31,253 bases of DNA from Lachnospiraceae bacterium (GCA_900759665.1 CAAEWE010000044.1:1-31253), one strand, 5' to 3'; shown: positions 1-9,673, counted from the first letter of the stretch. Notes: generated by a model from the sequence alone, not told the origin. Numbers and translations are program-made.

Positions 1-30
1 ATAAAACAGAGTTATACTGCGAGGAAGATT

Positions 31-199
31 ATGAAGAATAAAAAGATTAAATGCGATATATATACCAGAGTATCCACAACCATGCAGGTAGATGGTTATA
101 GTTTGGACGATCAGAAAGAAAAACTTAAAAGATAGTGGAAAACTGATGATTTCTGTTCTGTCTGCGGTGGCAGAGATTGAACGAGAGAATGGGGACTGA
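31..199 (+). pseudogene. Relic of a large serine recombinase (two fragments)
   Basis: An ATG at 31 opens 34 codons beginning MKNKKIKCDIYTRVSTTMQV, the N-terminus of a large serine recombinase/resolvase. YTRVST carries the strand next to the catalytic serine. The frame ends at TAG 133-135. In the next frame (134-199) the codons read GKLMISVLSAVAEIEREN, which is the later conserved helix of the same resolvase domain, then stop at TGA 197-199. The segment between the two motifs in intact enzymes is missing, so an internal deletion plus frame change has removed part of the catalytic domain and the whole DNA-binding part. It is non-functional and marks a former integrated element. The fragment identity is read directly from motifs; the parent element is unknown. 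Confidence 0.75.
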
Positions 200-279
200 A
201 TGTAAAAACAGATGTCGAAGCTAAAAAACTTCGTCCAACAGAGCGTGAAATGACAACACTTTTGGAGGGCTGATAATAA

Positions 280-300
280 ACCACCACTTGAAGTGGTGGT
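280..300. repeat. Perfect short inverted repeat after a stray ORF tail
   Basis: ACCACCACTT (280-289) and AAGTGGTGGT (291-300) are perfect reverse complements around one base, so the real loop would be somewhat larger. It lies 6 bases after a stop (271-273) that closes a short open frame of about 25 codons (from about 202) with no recognisable identity. A weak T-rich stretch follows. It may be an intrinsic terminator or an end hairpin of an IS200/IS605-like element; the sequence does not decide. Confidence 0.45.
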
Positions 301-402
301 TATAACTTTTTGTAGTGAGATTGTGCCATTTATGATATACTAAAGTATAAATGTATCAAAACAATTAAAACATGAAAATATTTTGAAGAAATGAGGAAAA
401 AT

Positions 403-945
403 ATGCTAGAAGAATCAAAACCGCATGTTGTGAAGTCCCATGACATCAGATTGGATTCTGATTATGTGAGCTGGGTTCACGATTGTAAAGCAGCGTTATG
501 TGTCTGCACAGATAAAATCGGCGGTCAAAGTAAATACAGAGCAGCTTTTCTTTAACTGGCAGTTGGGGCGGGATCTGGTTGAGAGAAAAGCAGAGGAGAA
601 ATGGGGAAAAGGAATTGTGGAGCAGCTTAGTCTTGATCTGCAGAATGAGTTTCCCAAAGCAAAAGGATTTTCAGCAAGAAATCTTTGGAATATGAAAAAA
701 TGGTATCTGTTCTATTCCGGAAATGAGAACTTTTCAGAGCTGGCACACCATATGGAGGAAGGCCTTGATATGAAAGGCTTAAAGCTGCAGCAGGTTGGTG
801 TGGAATTAGATCAAAATGAAAAACTGCAACAGCTTGTTGCAGAAATTGGTTTTCCTAAGTTTTTCGGCTTTGTTCCATGGGGACATTATATAGAAATAGT
901 TACAAAGTGTAAGACGATTGAGGAAGCGTTGTTCTATGTCAGAAG
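403..945 (+). pseudogene. DUF1016 / YhcG-type PDDEXK nuclease, N-terminal part, frameshifted
   Basis: An ATG at 403, preceded by GAGG at 392-395, encodes MLEESKPHVVKSHD and on to SWVHD. An extra T at about 484 then shifts the frame. The protein continues in the next frame from 485 as VKQRYVSAQIKSAVKVN, LFFNWQLGRDLVERK, KGFSARNLWNMKKWY and FFGFVPWGHYIEI. This is the well-conserved N-terminal half of DUF1016-family proteins (YhcG-like, predicted PDDEXK nucleases associated with mobile and defence DNA). Identity ends at about 940 with ALFYVRR, where intact homologues continue toward the nuclease domain; here the sequence switches to an unrelated gene. The longest continuous reading starts at GTG 500 and runs to 1075, but its last ~40 codons are not DUF1016. 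Both a frameshift and a truncation make this a pseudogene. Confidence 0.75.
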
Positions 946-1809
946 GCTGTTGCAAATAGTGGAAAAAGAATTGTGTTTGTTGTGGATGGCCTGGAGGATG
1001 TTTGTGCAGATTCACAGAGCAATAAAGACAATAGATGGAAAATGCTTCTTAAAGCACTGTGTCAGAATGTTGTGAATGAGTTGCAGGGACTTGACTATGG
1101 AAATATTGGGATGATTGTATTTGTACGAAGAGATATGATCAGTAACGCAATTGATACCAATGTGGAGCAGTTTAGGAGTATGTACTATAATTATGAACTG
1201 AACTGGACTCAGACGGAAGCATTACGTCTTGCATTATGGATTGCATCAAAGGGTTATCCGGATTTAACGGATGGAATTGATGTGCTAAATGCAACAAGAT
1301 CTGTCTTGACAGACAGATTAACAATCTTATGGGGACTAAGATTAGGGAGAAAAGATTCGCGAGAAGCATTTTCAGATCGTTGGATTTTGGCTGCATTGTC
1401 AGATTTTACCGGTCAATTACAGGCAAGAGATATTGTAAGATTTCTGAGATATTCATCAGAGAGCTATGGGGAAGCAAAATTGGTATATAAAGACCGTTTA
1501 ATTATGCCGGTTGACATACGCAAAGCAATTGGATTATGTGCGACTGATAAATATAAAGAAATCAGGACGGAAATGCGTAACATTTATGAAATTTTAGAAA
1601 AATTCGAAAGAATGAAAGGAATAAAAACATTGCCGTTAACTTTGGACAAAATTGAATTGACGGGCGATGAAATTTCTAAATTAGAGGCACAGGGTTATTT
1701 AAAGATTTCAGATGAGAAATATTATCTGCCGGAAATTATCCGTCTGCCTCTTGGCTTCACCTATGAACGGGGAGCAAGGCCAAAAGTTTTATCATTATTA
1801 GTACAGTAA
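943..1809 (+). pseudogene. C-terminal part of a P-loop NTPase, fused to the DUF1016 relic
   Basis: An open frame that can be read from about 940 begins KAVANSGKRIVFVVDGLEDV. IVFVVDGLED looks like a Walker B strand (four hydrophobics followed by D). About 270 further residues follow, ending in a compact, probably winged-helix region around LTGDEISKLEAQGYLKISD. No Walker A motif precedes it: the DNA upstream belongs to the DUF1016 relic in another frame. The visible piece is therefore the C-terminal part of a larger ATPase whose N-terminus was deleted. The only starts inside the frame are GTG 973 and later codons, none with a convincing ribosome binding site. Large NTPases of this kind occur in defence islands, but I do not recognise a named family. 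Confidence 0.55.
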
Positions 1810-1812
1810 TAT

Positions 1813-1882
1813 ACTCAAACTTCCCATACCAGGAACTATAATATGCCTAGGTTGTTTCTGATGTGGGAAGTTTGAGTTTTTT
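1813..1882 (+). terminator. Intrinsic terminator with a long loop
   Basis: A 14-bp perfect stem, ACTCAAACTTCCCA (1813-1826) with TGGGAAGTTTGAGT (1864-1877), is followed by a T run to 1882. The 37-nt loop is unusually long. It directly follows the NTPase fragment's stop and insulates the surface-protein genes from it. Confidence 0.75.
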
Positions 1883-1938
1883 ATGAATGAAAGGCTTGGC
1901 GGTCATGCATTTGAGAGGACAGGCAAGGCTGCTTCGTA

Positions 1939-1967
1939 TTGCAAACAGGTTTTCATTGTGCTATAAT
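1939..1967 (+). promoter_or_regulatory. Sigma-A-type promoter of the surface-protein operon
   Basis: TTGCAA (1939-1944), a 17-bp spacer, then a perfect TATAAT (1962-1967). It lies 80 bp upstream of the 460-aa protein start, after the preceding terminator, so it probably drives both secreted-protein genes. Confidence 0.65.
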
Positions 1968-2047
1968 TTTCTCGAAAAGCGTAGTTTAAAGGGCTTTTTA
2001 TGCACTCACATGATATACATGTGAAATAAAATGAAAAGGAGTAAAAT

Positions 2048-3430
2048 ATGAGACAATTTAAAAAAGTACTGGCTTTGTCTTTGGGGGCAGCACTGGTAGT
2101 CTCTTCCCTTTCCGGGACTGGGACGGCACAGGCGGCAGCCAAAACAAAGCTAAGTAAGGCGAAGCTGACCATTAAGGCTGGCAAAAAGGCAACATTGATA
2201 TTGAAAAATGTCAAAAAGAAACAGCTCAAGAAGGTAAAATGGAGCATTAGCAACAAAAAGGTGGCAGGTATTACGGTCAAGAAAAAGAACGTGGTGTCTG
2301 TCAAAGGAAAAAAAGCCGGAAAAGCAAAGATTACGGCGAAACTTGGAAAGAAAAAGTATATCTGTAAAGTCACAGTAAAGGCGGCAAAGAAGAAAACGAC
2401 GAAACCAACGGCATCGGCATCGGGTGGAGCAGTGACGGCTTCGGGATCTGCTGCAACCGGATCAAATGCTGCCAATGCACCGGCAGGCAAAAATCCGCTT
2501 CTGTTTACGACAGCAGCACCAGCAGCCCCGGCGAACAAGCAGCCGGCATACCGTGAGACACCGGCTCCGACAGAGACGCCGGTTGTATTGAATACATCGA
2601 AACCGGGCGGTATTCCGGAGGGAGAACAGGGAGAAGTACAGGAACCGCGTCCTCCGTTTACACTTCCAAATTCGAAACCGGGTACGGTATTTGATGGTGG
2701 AGCAGAACCGATGCCAACAGCGACAACGGTACCTGTCACATCAACTCCGTCCGCATTGAAACCAACAGCGGTGCCGGCAGATCAGGTGCTCATATCAGGA
2801 ACCGCTTATGCGAGCGGCTCTACATTAAAGAGTACGGTCATTTATTTCTATAGAGGTGACAACAGTGTATGGGATGCGACGGCAACAACAGATTCTACGG
2901 GAATGTTTTCGGTAAGCCTTCCAAAGGATACCTCCGATGACGGAACAGAATATACGGCAAAAGCGTATATAAACATGTGGAACTATTCCGAGGAAACACT
3001 GGGAAGCTTTACGGTATATGACTCTAGTCGATCCGGTATAGAGCTGGACGATTATTATTTCAGCAATCAGGTGGAAAACGCTTCAATGCTGACAGAAGAT
3101 GCTACGAGCTATTATATTAACCTTAATCAGCCTCTTTATCTGAAGGTTACCACGGATGAGTATCGTGCAGGTACTCTGAAGATGTCATGGGATCCGGACG
3201 AGTATTCCCTTTCGGATGTCTATGTAGGTCCATATTACAGTAATGGAACCCTGCAGCCGTTAGAGTATGGTTCTGACACAAAACCGAGTAGCTGGCAAAA
3301 AAATGTACATATCTCATTCAGTGCAGGCTCACATTATATCAGACTTTGTCCAAAGGATTCTGATGGAGATCCGGTGAATGCATATATAAATGTCAGCTTT
3401 GTCTGGGACTCTGACAGCACGGATGAATGA
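2048..3430 (+). CDS. Secreted Ig-like (Big2-type) domain protein, 460 aa
   Basis: Likely an exported surface or extracellular protein of unknown binding function. Residues 1-30 form a signal peptide (basic MRQFKK, hydrophobic core, AQAAA cleavage region). Residues about 31-115 are a very lysine-rich bacterial Ig-like domain of Big2 type, with VKWSISNKKVAGI, then KGKKAGKAKITAKLGKKKY and KVTV. A low-complexity Ala/Thr/Pro linker follows to about residue 245, with TPAPTETP-like runs. A beta-rich region (about 247-320, DSTGMFSVSLP) resembles carboxypeptidase-regulatory-like or filamin-like folds, and a second beta domain runs to the end. There is no LPXTG motif or C-terminal membrane anchor, so attachment, if any, may be electrostatic. 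AAGGAG sits 7 bp before ATG 2048. The giant Ig-like protein follows 60 bp downstream, so the two are probably co-transcribed. Confidence 0.75.
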   Translation: MRQFKKVLALSLGAALVVSSLSGTGTAQAAAKTKLSKAKLTIKAGKKATLILKNVKKKQLKKVKWSISNKKVAGITVKKKNVVSVKGKKAGKAKITAKLGKKKYICKVTVKAAKKKTTKPTASASGGAVTASGSAATGSNAANAPAGKNPLLFTTAAPAAPANKQPAYRETPAPTETPVVLNTSKPGGIPEGEQGEVQEPRPPFTLPNSKPGTVFDGGAEPMPTATTVPVTSTPSALKPTAVPADQVLISGTAYASGSTLKSTVIYFYRGDNSVWDATATTDSTGMFSVSLPKDTSDDGTEYTAKAYINMWNYSEETLGSFTVYDSSRSGIELDDYYFSNQVENASMLTEDATSYYINLNQPLYLKVTTDEYRAGTLKMSWDPDEYSLSDVYVGPYYSNGTLQPLEYGSDTKPSSWQKNVHISFSAGSHYIRLCPKDSDGDPVNAYINVSFVWDSDSTDE

Positions 3431-3490
3431 TCCTGAACAGAACAGAAGCTTCTTTGAGAAGATACATCAAATATAGTAAAGGAGAACAAC

Positions 3491-6400
3491 ATGCGATTAA
3501 AAACAAAATTGATAGCATATACATTGGCAGCGGCAATGGTAGTGACATCTGCTCCGGCTAATGTGACCTTTGTTTCAGCCGCAGGGGATTCCAAGAAGGA
3601 AGCAGTGAATCTTGTAAGCTGGAATAAAGAATATATAGATCAGCTGACAGCCGATGCAGACTCTGACGAGTACCAGCTGTCTGCAGATAACACAGAGCTT
3701 ACGAAAACACAGACATTTACAGGAATTAAGGCATATATTGGGGATAATTCTTATTCCTCTTCCATCACGGCAAAAGCACCTTTTGATTCTGTGTATAAAC
3801 AGGATGAAAACGGTGATATCGTTTATGATGAAAATGAGGATGCTGTCGAAATCCCGGCATCTTCCTTCAATGAGACAGAATTAAAGAAGGTCATCAATAC
3901 ATCGGATATGGCTCAGGATAGTGAACCAGAGTTCTATGTAAAAGAAGACGACATTAATTATCAGTGGTATTCCTATGATGAGAAGGGAGAGGAGCAGGAG
4001 GTTCCAAACAGCTATTCTTCCAACGAGACATACGCCCAGAATGCTAGACTTTATTTAAAGGGCGAGGACACAACCATGACAAACGATCAGGCGGAGAAAT
4101 CATATCTCTGTGTGATCAAGCCAGCCAGAATTTATTATTCTTACACAGATACCGCAGGGGATCTGCAGGAGGATTCCTTCGCATTTTCGACTTATACAGA
4201 TGAGGAGAATCCGGTAGATGGTGAGTGGACATACAAATACACCTGTAAATATGACGGACTTACCGCAGCGGATTTCGTGACAGGCGATGCGAAAGAGGGC
4301 CAGATCGATATTCATGATATCTGGGATGGTCTGGATGCAGGAGATGTAATTGCTCATTACAGCAATTATGAAGCGTATCAGTCTGAAAACGGTGCATCCG
4401 TATGGACAGGCAATTCGCCATATAATTATGACAACCAAAAGCTGTCAGCAGGACTTACCAGAAATGAAGAGGAAGAGGACAATCTTCCGGAGAAATTTAA
4501 TGCGAATGCACTGCAGTACAAATACAAATGGACCGCTTACGGGAAAGATGACAAGGAGAAGGTTTTAGTTGATCAGACGGAAGACTTCTCCAACTATATT
4601 TACAGTTACAGCAATCCGTATACAAAGGTTGATTTTGATGGTCAGGGCAAGAAGGAAGATGTTACATATTTCCAGGTAGATGTGGATTATTACTATGGTT
4701 ACATCAAGCTTGGAACCTTTACCAAAAAGTTCAATCTGGAATATACGCCGTTTGTGACAACACCGTTTTCGGACGATCCGGTAACCACTATCGTCAGGGA
4801 TGATGGAAAAGCTACTATGAAGGTAACGGACGTAGCCATTTATGATTCCAAGGTGATAAAGGAATACAAATATCAGTGGTATCAGGTGAATGCAGCCGGG
4901 GAGGAGACTCTTCTGGATGGTGAGACGACCAGTGCACTTCATGCAAAGATTACAGATTATGAGAAATTTTATGTCTGTCGCGTGACAGCAAAGACAGCGA
5001 TCGGATACAAGGATCTTTCCTGCTCTAAGGATGTGGTATTTAAGTTTATATCTGAGGATGGATATCTTGTAAAGGATATCAGTTATTCCAGTTATGTGCT
5101 TGATATTGGTGAGGCACAGGAGCTGTTTATCAAGACAAAGGTTGATAAGAATTATGATATCAGCTACAAATGGGAAAAGTTATCTTCTGTTCCTGAGGTA
5201 AAGAAGGATGAAAATAATCCGAATGACGAGGGAACTCCGGGATTTAAGGTGAAGAAAGAGGTAATCGGAACAGATGCCAGTGTAACCATCAAGGCAGAAT
5301 CTGAGGAAGATTTTGTAGGAGCCCCTCGGGATCTGGAGGATGGAGATTTTTACAGCAACGATGATTATTACGATGATTATGCGAATTATAAGCTGTCAGT
5401 CGTTACCCGGAAGGGAAATGCTGACGAAAATATTTATGAGTACTTCTTCAAGATTAATCAGAAGGGACTAGATCTGAATATCGATACCAACAGTGGTACG
5501 GTGACGGCAACGCGTGGAAAAGATGCTACTCTTTATGCATATACCGACGATACACCGGGTTATCGTGTGGAGAAGAAATGGTACAAATATGTAGATACCA
5601 AGGAATGGATCAGAAAAACATATAGAGATCCTTATGATGATGATCTGACACCGGATGAGACTGCAGATCTGCCAAAGGATACAGACACCTGTGAGGATCC
5701 GGATTTTAAGGATGCAGACAAGTATTATAGTGTGCACACTTATGATGGATGGTGGAATTCCGGGTATGACAGCGAGCTTAAGAAACGTTTCTGGACAAAG
5801 AAGTATACCATGGATTATTACACGGAGGTAACGGCATCAGAGGATGGTTCCGAATGTGTTCTTCCGGGTATGAGTGGCAGCGAGTATAATGATGACCGTT
5901 TGGGAAAGTATCGTCTGGAGCTCAACGTCTACAAAGACAAAGCAGACGAGAACGATTCCCCATATTATGGTTATACTTACCAGTATGATGTGACGTATGA
6001 TTCAGAACTGACGATTTATGCAAAGAATGATACGGTGAAGGCTGCTGTGGGTACGACGGCCACACTTCAGGTAGTTGCCAATAATAACAACAAAGAGGTA
6101 TATCCAATCTCTTATCAGTGGGCCAAGAAGAACGAGGACGGCTACTTCGAGGATATTGAGGGAGCAAATTCTTCCGTATTAAACATTGAAAATGTATCAG
6201 ACGATGATTACGGTATGTACAGTGTTACCGTAAAGGATCCGGTTTATGGTGGAGAGCTGGGACTGGAGGAAGAGAAGAACATGCTCATCGAGCTTCAGCC
6301 GGCGGCTGCAAAGGTGATCGTATATACACCGAAGGATACATATTATAATGCGTACATTGGTGACACGATCAAGCTGACCGCAGACATGGATCTGGAGGAT

Positions 6401-9400
6401 GGCATTAAGCCATTCTATGCATGGTATCGTGCAGAGAATATCATTGATGAGGATGGCAATAAGGAAACAACGAAATGGGAGCTGTTAAATCAGGACAGCA
6501 ATACATACGAGTTAAAGATTGACAGCGACGATGATTACACAGATTACTATTGTGAGGTTTCTTATCTTACAATGAGAGGAAATGAGAAAATTTCCGTAAC
6601 AAAGAAATTTAATTTCTACGTAAATGACAATTATTACTTTGAACTGCAGAAGCTGACACCGGCGACCCAGTACAAGAGTCTGGGATCCAGTGCTTCCTAT
6701 TCTGTAAAGATCCTGACAGACAATCCAAAGATCAAGGATTCGGATGTGAAGTATCAGTGGTTTACCTATGATGAGGACGGAGAGCGTGTTGACATTAAGG
6801 ACGCCAATAAAACCTCATATACCATTGACAAACTTGCTAAGGAAGACTTTGGTTCCCTTTATGTAGAGGCTTCCATTGACAATAAGCAGGACAAATACAC
6901 AGTTACCACAGAATTTGAAACTTACCGGCAGAATGAAGCAGGGCTTGATGAGAGTACCAATGATCAGACACTTCAGGCGAAGCTGGGTGACGATATTACT
7001 CTCATGAAGCCGGTGATCAAGAATGGTAAGGGATATGACTGGACGTATCAGTGGTACTATTTTGACAAGAATAACCATAAGGTAACCATTTATGGTGCCA
7101 CAGATGCAGAGTACACGATCAAGAATATCGGAGAGAATGAATTCCGTACCTACTATTGTGAAATCTCCTGTGATGATACAGCATGGAGAATATTTCGGTG
7201 TACTGTAACTGAGGAAAGCGATAATGGCAAGATCTTCGCAGAGGTTGCAAAGGGTTACAAAGAGGATGTAGAAGCTGTACTGGGCAGAAATGCAGCATTT
7301 TCTGTCAGAGCCGTATCTAAGGATAAGCTGGCACTGAAATATCAGTGGTATAAGCTGACCCACGGAACCGACAGAGCGATTGGTGGTGCAACCGACAGCA
7401 GTTATAAGATTGATGTCGTAACACCGGAAAGCTACGGTACTTATAAATGTGAAGTAATGGATGAGAACGGTAATAGCTGTGAGGTTACGTTTACATTGTC
7501 ACGTACTTACGAGCTGGAGGCAGAAACAGAGGCATATGATTCAGACAATACCATTGGATACGAAGTGTCTCTCGGATCTGATCTGACCATCAACACACAT
7601 GCAACCTGTGCCAAGGAATACAAACTGTACTATGACTGGTACAAGTATGACAAGGAATCCGGCGCATACCTTCCGATGGAGAAGGAGACCGGAGCAAGTC
7701 TGACGCTGAAGGGCATTACCAGAAATGATCTCGGTAATTACAAATGTGAGGCTTATGTATATGATGAAGACGGTGAAATTGCCGAGACGATAAGCTTCTA
7801 TTACAAAGTATATGTCAATACAGGTCTTGTCGTTGTACCGGACTGCGATCTGCTTCTCGCACAGGCAGACGGTTCTGTGAAGATGCATGTGCAGGCAAAG
7901 GCGGATGCTGATCAGGAAATTGCTTACGAATGGAGCAAATACACCTTGCCGGAGGACGAGGACGACGGAGAGATCGATTGGGATAATGTAACAAACGGAG
8001 ATAATGACAATTCCAAGTACGATACCATTGAAGGTACGGACTCTGACGGTAATAATCATAACTATAATACTTCCTATGCGATTGACCAGAATAATGCATC
8101 ACAGTCTATGGCAAAGAAAACGGCAAAAGCAGCAGGAGAGTATAAAGTAATTAAAGATGCGAAGGGCGATACTTACACATTGCCAGCCATCAAAAATGCA
8201 GATTACGGTACTTACCGCTGTGTTGTTTATACCAGTGGTGAGACATACACTTATTATTTCTATCTGAATGCTTACTATGCAGTAATGCTTGACAGAGGAG
8301 ATGCAGAAAATGTCAGCCTGGGTCAGATCTATGATCAGAACGGACAGACATCATCTCATGGAGCCAGCTACTGGGCATCACGCTTTGGTATTGAGGATGG
8401 TTCCCTGTACGCTGAAGAAGGCGATAACGTTACAGCTACAGCTAAGGTCATCAATCCGGCTGCAGATATGAACTACACATATGAATGGTACGCAAAGCAG
8501 TCTGCAACAGGTACCATGAAGAAAGTAGAGGCAGATCCAACCGCTTCTACGATCACTCAGACCGTGCCAAAGATGATCTGGAGCGATAACTCAGCAAATT
8601 ATGCTAAGGCGTTCGCAACCCAGAGACTCTACTATGGCGTTGTTGTAAAGGCCGTACCGGCAGATCCGGCAGAAGCAGCAAAGCTTGATGAGGAAGATGA
8701 CCATGTCGTATTTGATTCTCTCGCAAGCAGCAGTGGAAATGCCAGCGTTAAGGTTATTACACCGGTAAATTATGACAATAGTAAATATCCGGAAACAACA
8801 CATCCATTTGATCAGGTATATAATGTGACAGGCTTCACTCTTCCAAATGATGGAGAATATGTGATCACCTTCAGTGATGATACAGATGCGGATCTCGTTG
8901 TAGTCGATGATAAGGGAACACCGCATACTCCTTGGTATGACAAGAACGTACCGGTGACCGGAAAGTCATTGAAGCAGGTAACGATCTCCGGAACCAAGGC
9001 AATCTTTGTGACGGATGACAATGAGGAGCCATTAAGCTATGGCTACAAGGTACTTTCCATCAAAAAGAAATCGTCAGAGGATGGAAAAGCGTCTAACAGC
9101 GGAAGCGGTACTGCTGCGGCAGGAGCTGCAACACCGGGAGCAGTGATTCCATCAGGAACAGCTGTTACGGTTAAGAAGGGCGCAAAGGTAACTGTCAATA
9201 AGCTGATCTACACGGTAACAAAGGTATCCAAGAAGAACGGTACCGTTGCCCTGACCGGTGTTAAGGCAAGTGCCAAAAAGTCTCTGACAAATGTAACAGT
9301 ACCTGCATCTGTTAAGATCAAAGGCACTGCATATAAAGTAACAGCAGTAAATGCAAAGGCTCTGAGCGGTCTTAAGAAATTAAAGAAAGTTGTGATCGGA

Positions 9401-9610
9401 AAGAATATCACAAAGATTGGTGCCAATGCATTTAACGGTGATAAGAAGCTGAAGAACATCAGCATTAAGTCCAAAAACATCAAGAGTATAGGAGCCAAGG
9501 CATTCAAGGGAGTCCCTGCGAAGGCAAAGGTTTCTGTACCGGCAGCGAAGAAAAAGACATATAAGAAGCTGCTCAAGAAAGCAGGACTCAAAAAAGCCAA
9601 AATAAAATAA
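3491..9610 (+). CDS. Giant secreted multi-Ig-like protein with BspA-type LRR tail, 2039 aa
   Basis: Probably a cell-surface adhesin or matrix protein; the ligand is unknown. A signal peptide covers residues 1-31 (MRLKTKLIAYTLAAAMVVTS, then VSAAG). I count about 13 Ig-like modules by the repeated core pattern Y.W(Y/F) then, about 50 residues later, D.G.Y.C.V. They start near residues 155, 340, 458, 556, 690, 873, 973, 1086, 1185, 1282, 1378, 1476 and 1660. Modules 6 to 12 are most regular at about 100 residues each; the earlier ones carry acidic or Tyr-rich insertions. A Ser/Gly/Ala linker near residue 1870 leads to a short leucine-rich BspA-like (LRR_5) domain with LKKLKKVVIGKNITKIGANAF, ending in a very basic tail. 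No LPXTG or TM anchor is visible. AAAGGAG precedes ATG 3491, and a strong terminator follows. Confidence 0.8.
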   Translation: MRLKTKLIAYTLAAAMVVTSAPANVTFVSAAGDSKKEAVNLVSWNKEYIDQLTADADSDEYQLSADNTELTKTQTFTGIKAYIGDNSYSSSITAKAPFDSVYKQDENGDIVYDENEDAVEIPASSFNETELKKVINTSDMAQDSEPEFYVKEDDINYQWYSYDEKGEEQEVPNSYSSNETYAQNARLYLKGEDTTMTNDQAEKSYLCVIKPARIYYSYTDTAGDLQEDSFAFSTYTDEENPVDGEWTYKYTCKYDGLTAADFVTGDAKEGQIDIHDIWDGLDAGDVIAHYSNYEAYQSENGASVWTGNSPYNYDNQKLSAGLTRNEEEEDNLPEKFNANALQYKYKWTAYGKDDKEKVLVDQTEDFSNYIYSYSNPYTKVDFDGQGKKEDVTYFQVDVDYYYGYIKLGTFTKKFNLEYTPFVTTPFSDDPVTTIVRDDGKATMKVTDVAIYDSKVIKEYKYQWYQVNAAGEETLLDGETTSALHAKITDYEKFYVCRVTAKTAIGYKDLSCSKDVVFKFISEDGYLVKDISYSSYVLDIGEAQELFIKTKVDKNYDISYKWEKLSSVPEVKKDENNPNDEGTPGFKVKKEVIGTDASVTIKAESEEDFVGAPRDLEDGDFYSNDDYYDDYANYKLSVVTRKGNADENIYEYFFKINQKGLDLNIDTNSGTVTATRGKDATLYAYTDDTPGYRVEKKWYKYVDTKEWIRKTYRDPYDDDLTPDETADLPKDTDTCEDPDFKDADKYYSVHTYDGWWNSGYDSELKKRFWTKKYTMDYYTEVTASEDGSECVLPGMSGSEYNDDRLGKYRLELNVYKDKADENDSPYYGYTYQYDVTYDSELTIYAKNDTVKAAVGTTATLQVVANNNNKEVYPISYQWAKKNEDGYFEDIEGANSSVLNIENVSDDDYGMYSVTVKDPVYGGELGLEEEKNMLIELQPAAAKVIVYTPKDTYYNAYIGDTIKLTADMDLEDGIKPFYAWYRAENIIDEDGNKETTKWELLNQDSNTYELKIDSDDDYTDYYCEVSYLTMRGNEKISVTKKFNFYVNDNYYFELQKLTPATQYKSLGSSASYSVKILTDNPKIKDSDVKYQWFTYDEDGERVDIKDANKTSYTIDKLAKEDFGSLYVEASIDNKQDKYTVTTEFETYRQNEAGLDESTNDQTLQAKLGDDITLMKPVIKNGKGYDWTYQWYYFDKNNHKVTIYGATDAEYTIKNIGENEFRTYYCEISCDDTAWRIFRCTVTEESDNGKIFAEVAKGYKEDVEAVLGRNAAFSVRAVSKDKLALKYQWYKLTHGTDRAIGGATDSSYKIDVVTPESYGTYKCEVMDENGNSCEVTFTLSRTYELEAETEAYDSDNTIGYEVSLGSDLTINTHATCAKEYKLYYDWYKYDKESGAYLPMEKETGASLTLKGITRNDLGNYKCEAYVYDEDGEIAETISFYYKVYVNTGLVVVPDCDLLLAQADGSVKMHVQAKADADQEIAYEWSKYTLPEDEDDGEIDWDNVTNGDNDNSKYDTIEGTDSDGNNHNYNTSYAIDQNNASQSMAKKTAKAAGEYKVIKDAKGDTYTLPAIKNADYGTYRCVVYTSGETYTYYFYLNAYYAVMLDRGDAENVSLGQIYDQNGQTSSHGASYWASRFGIEDGSLYAEEGDNVTATAKVINPAADMNYTYEWYAKQSATGTMKKVEADPTASTITQTVPKMIWSDNSANYAKAFATQRLYYGVVVKAVPADPAEAAKLDEEDDHVVFDSLASSSGNASVKVITPVNYDNSKYPETTHPFDQVYNVTGFTLPNDGEYVITFSDDTDADLVVVDDKGTPHTPWYDKNVPVTGKSLKQVTISGTKAIFVTDDNEEPLSYGYKVLSIKKKSSEDGKASNSGSGTAAAGAATPGAVIPSGTAVTVKKGAKVTVNKLIYTVTKVSKKNGTVALTGVKASAKKSLTNVTVPASVKIKGTAYKVTAVNAKALSGLKKLKKVVIGKNITKIGANAFNGDKKLKNISIKSKNIKSIGAKAFKGVPAKAKVSVPAAKKKTYKKLLKKAGLKKAKIK

Positions 9611-9621
9611 GATATCCCGGG

Positions 9622-9673
9622 ATATCAACAAAAATGGCCAGCCGGTTTACCGGCTGGCTGTTTTTGTTGATAT
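9622..9673 (+). terminator. Strong intrinsic terminator (possibly bidirectional)
   Basis: The GC core GGCCAGCCGG / CCGGCTGGCT closes a TTTA loop. An A-rich left arm (ATATCAACAAAAA) pairs with a T-rich right arm (TTTTTGTTGATAT), extending the stem to over 20 bp. It lies 12 bp after the giant protein's stop. Confidence 0.9.

Noticed and set aside
1903..2739. 278-codon open frame on the minus strand opposite the Big2 protein
   Set aside because: The forward gene has a signal peptide, ribosome binding site and recognisable domain. The reverse reading is a low-complexity Ala/Pro/Val/Phe shadow of its lysine-rich and Ala/Thr linker codons.
7541..8059. 172-codon minus-strand open frame inside the giant Ig protein
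   Set aside because: Shadow of the Ig-module codons, with no start signal.
3491..9610. LPXTG sortase or Firmicu-CTERM signal on the giant protein, which would link it to XrtG
   Set aside because: The C-terminus is an LRR domain with a basic tail; there is no hydrophobic helix or sorting motif.
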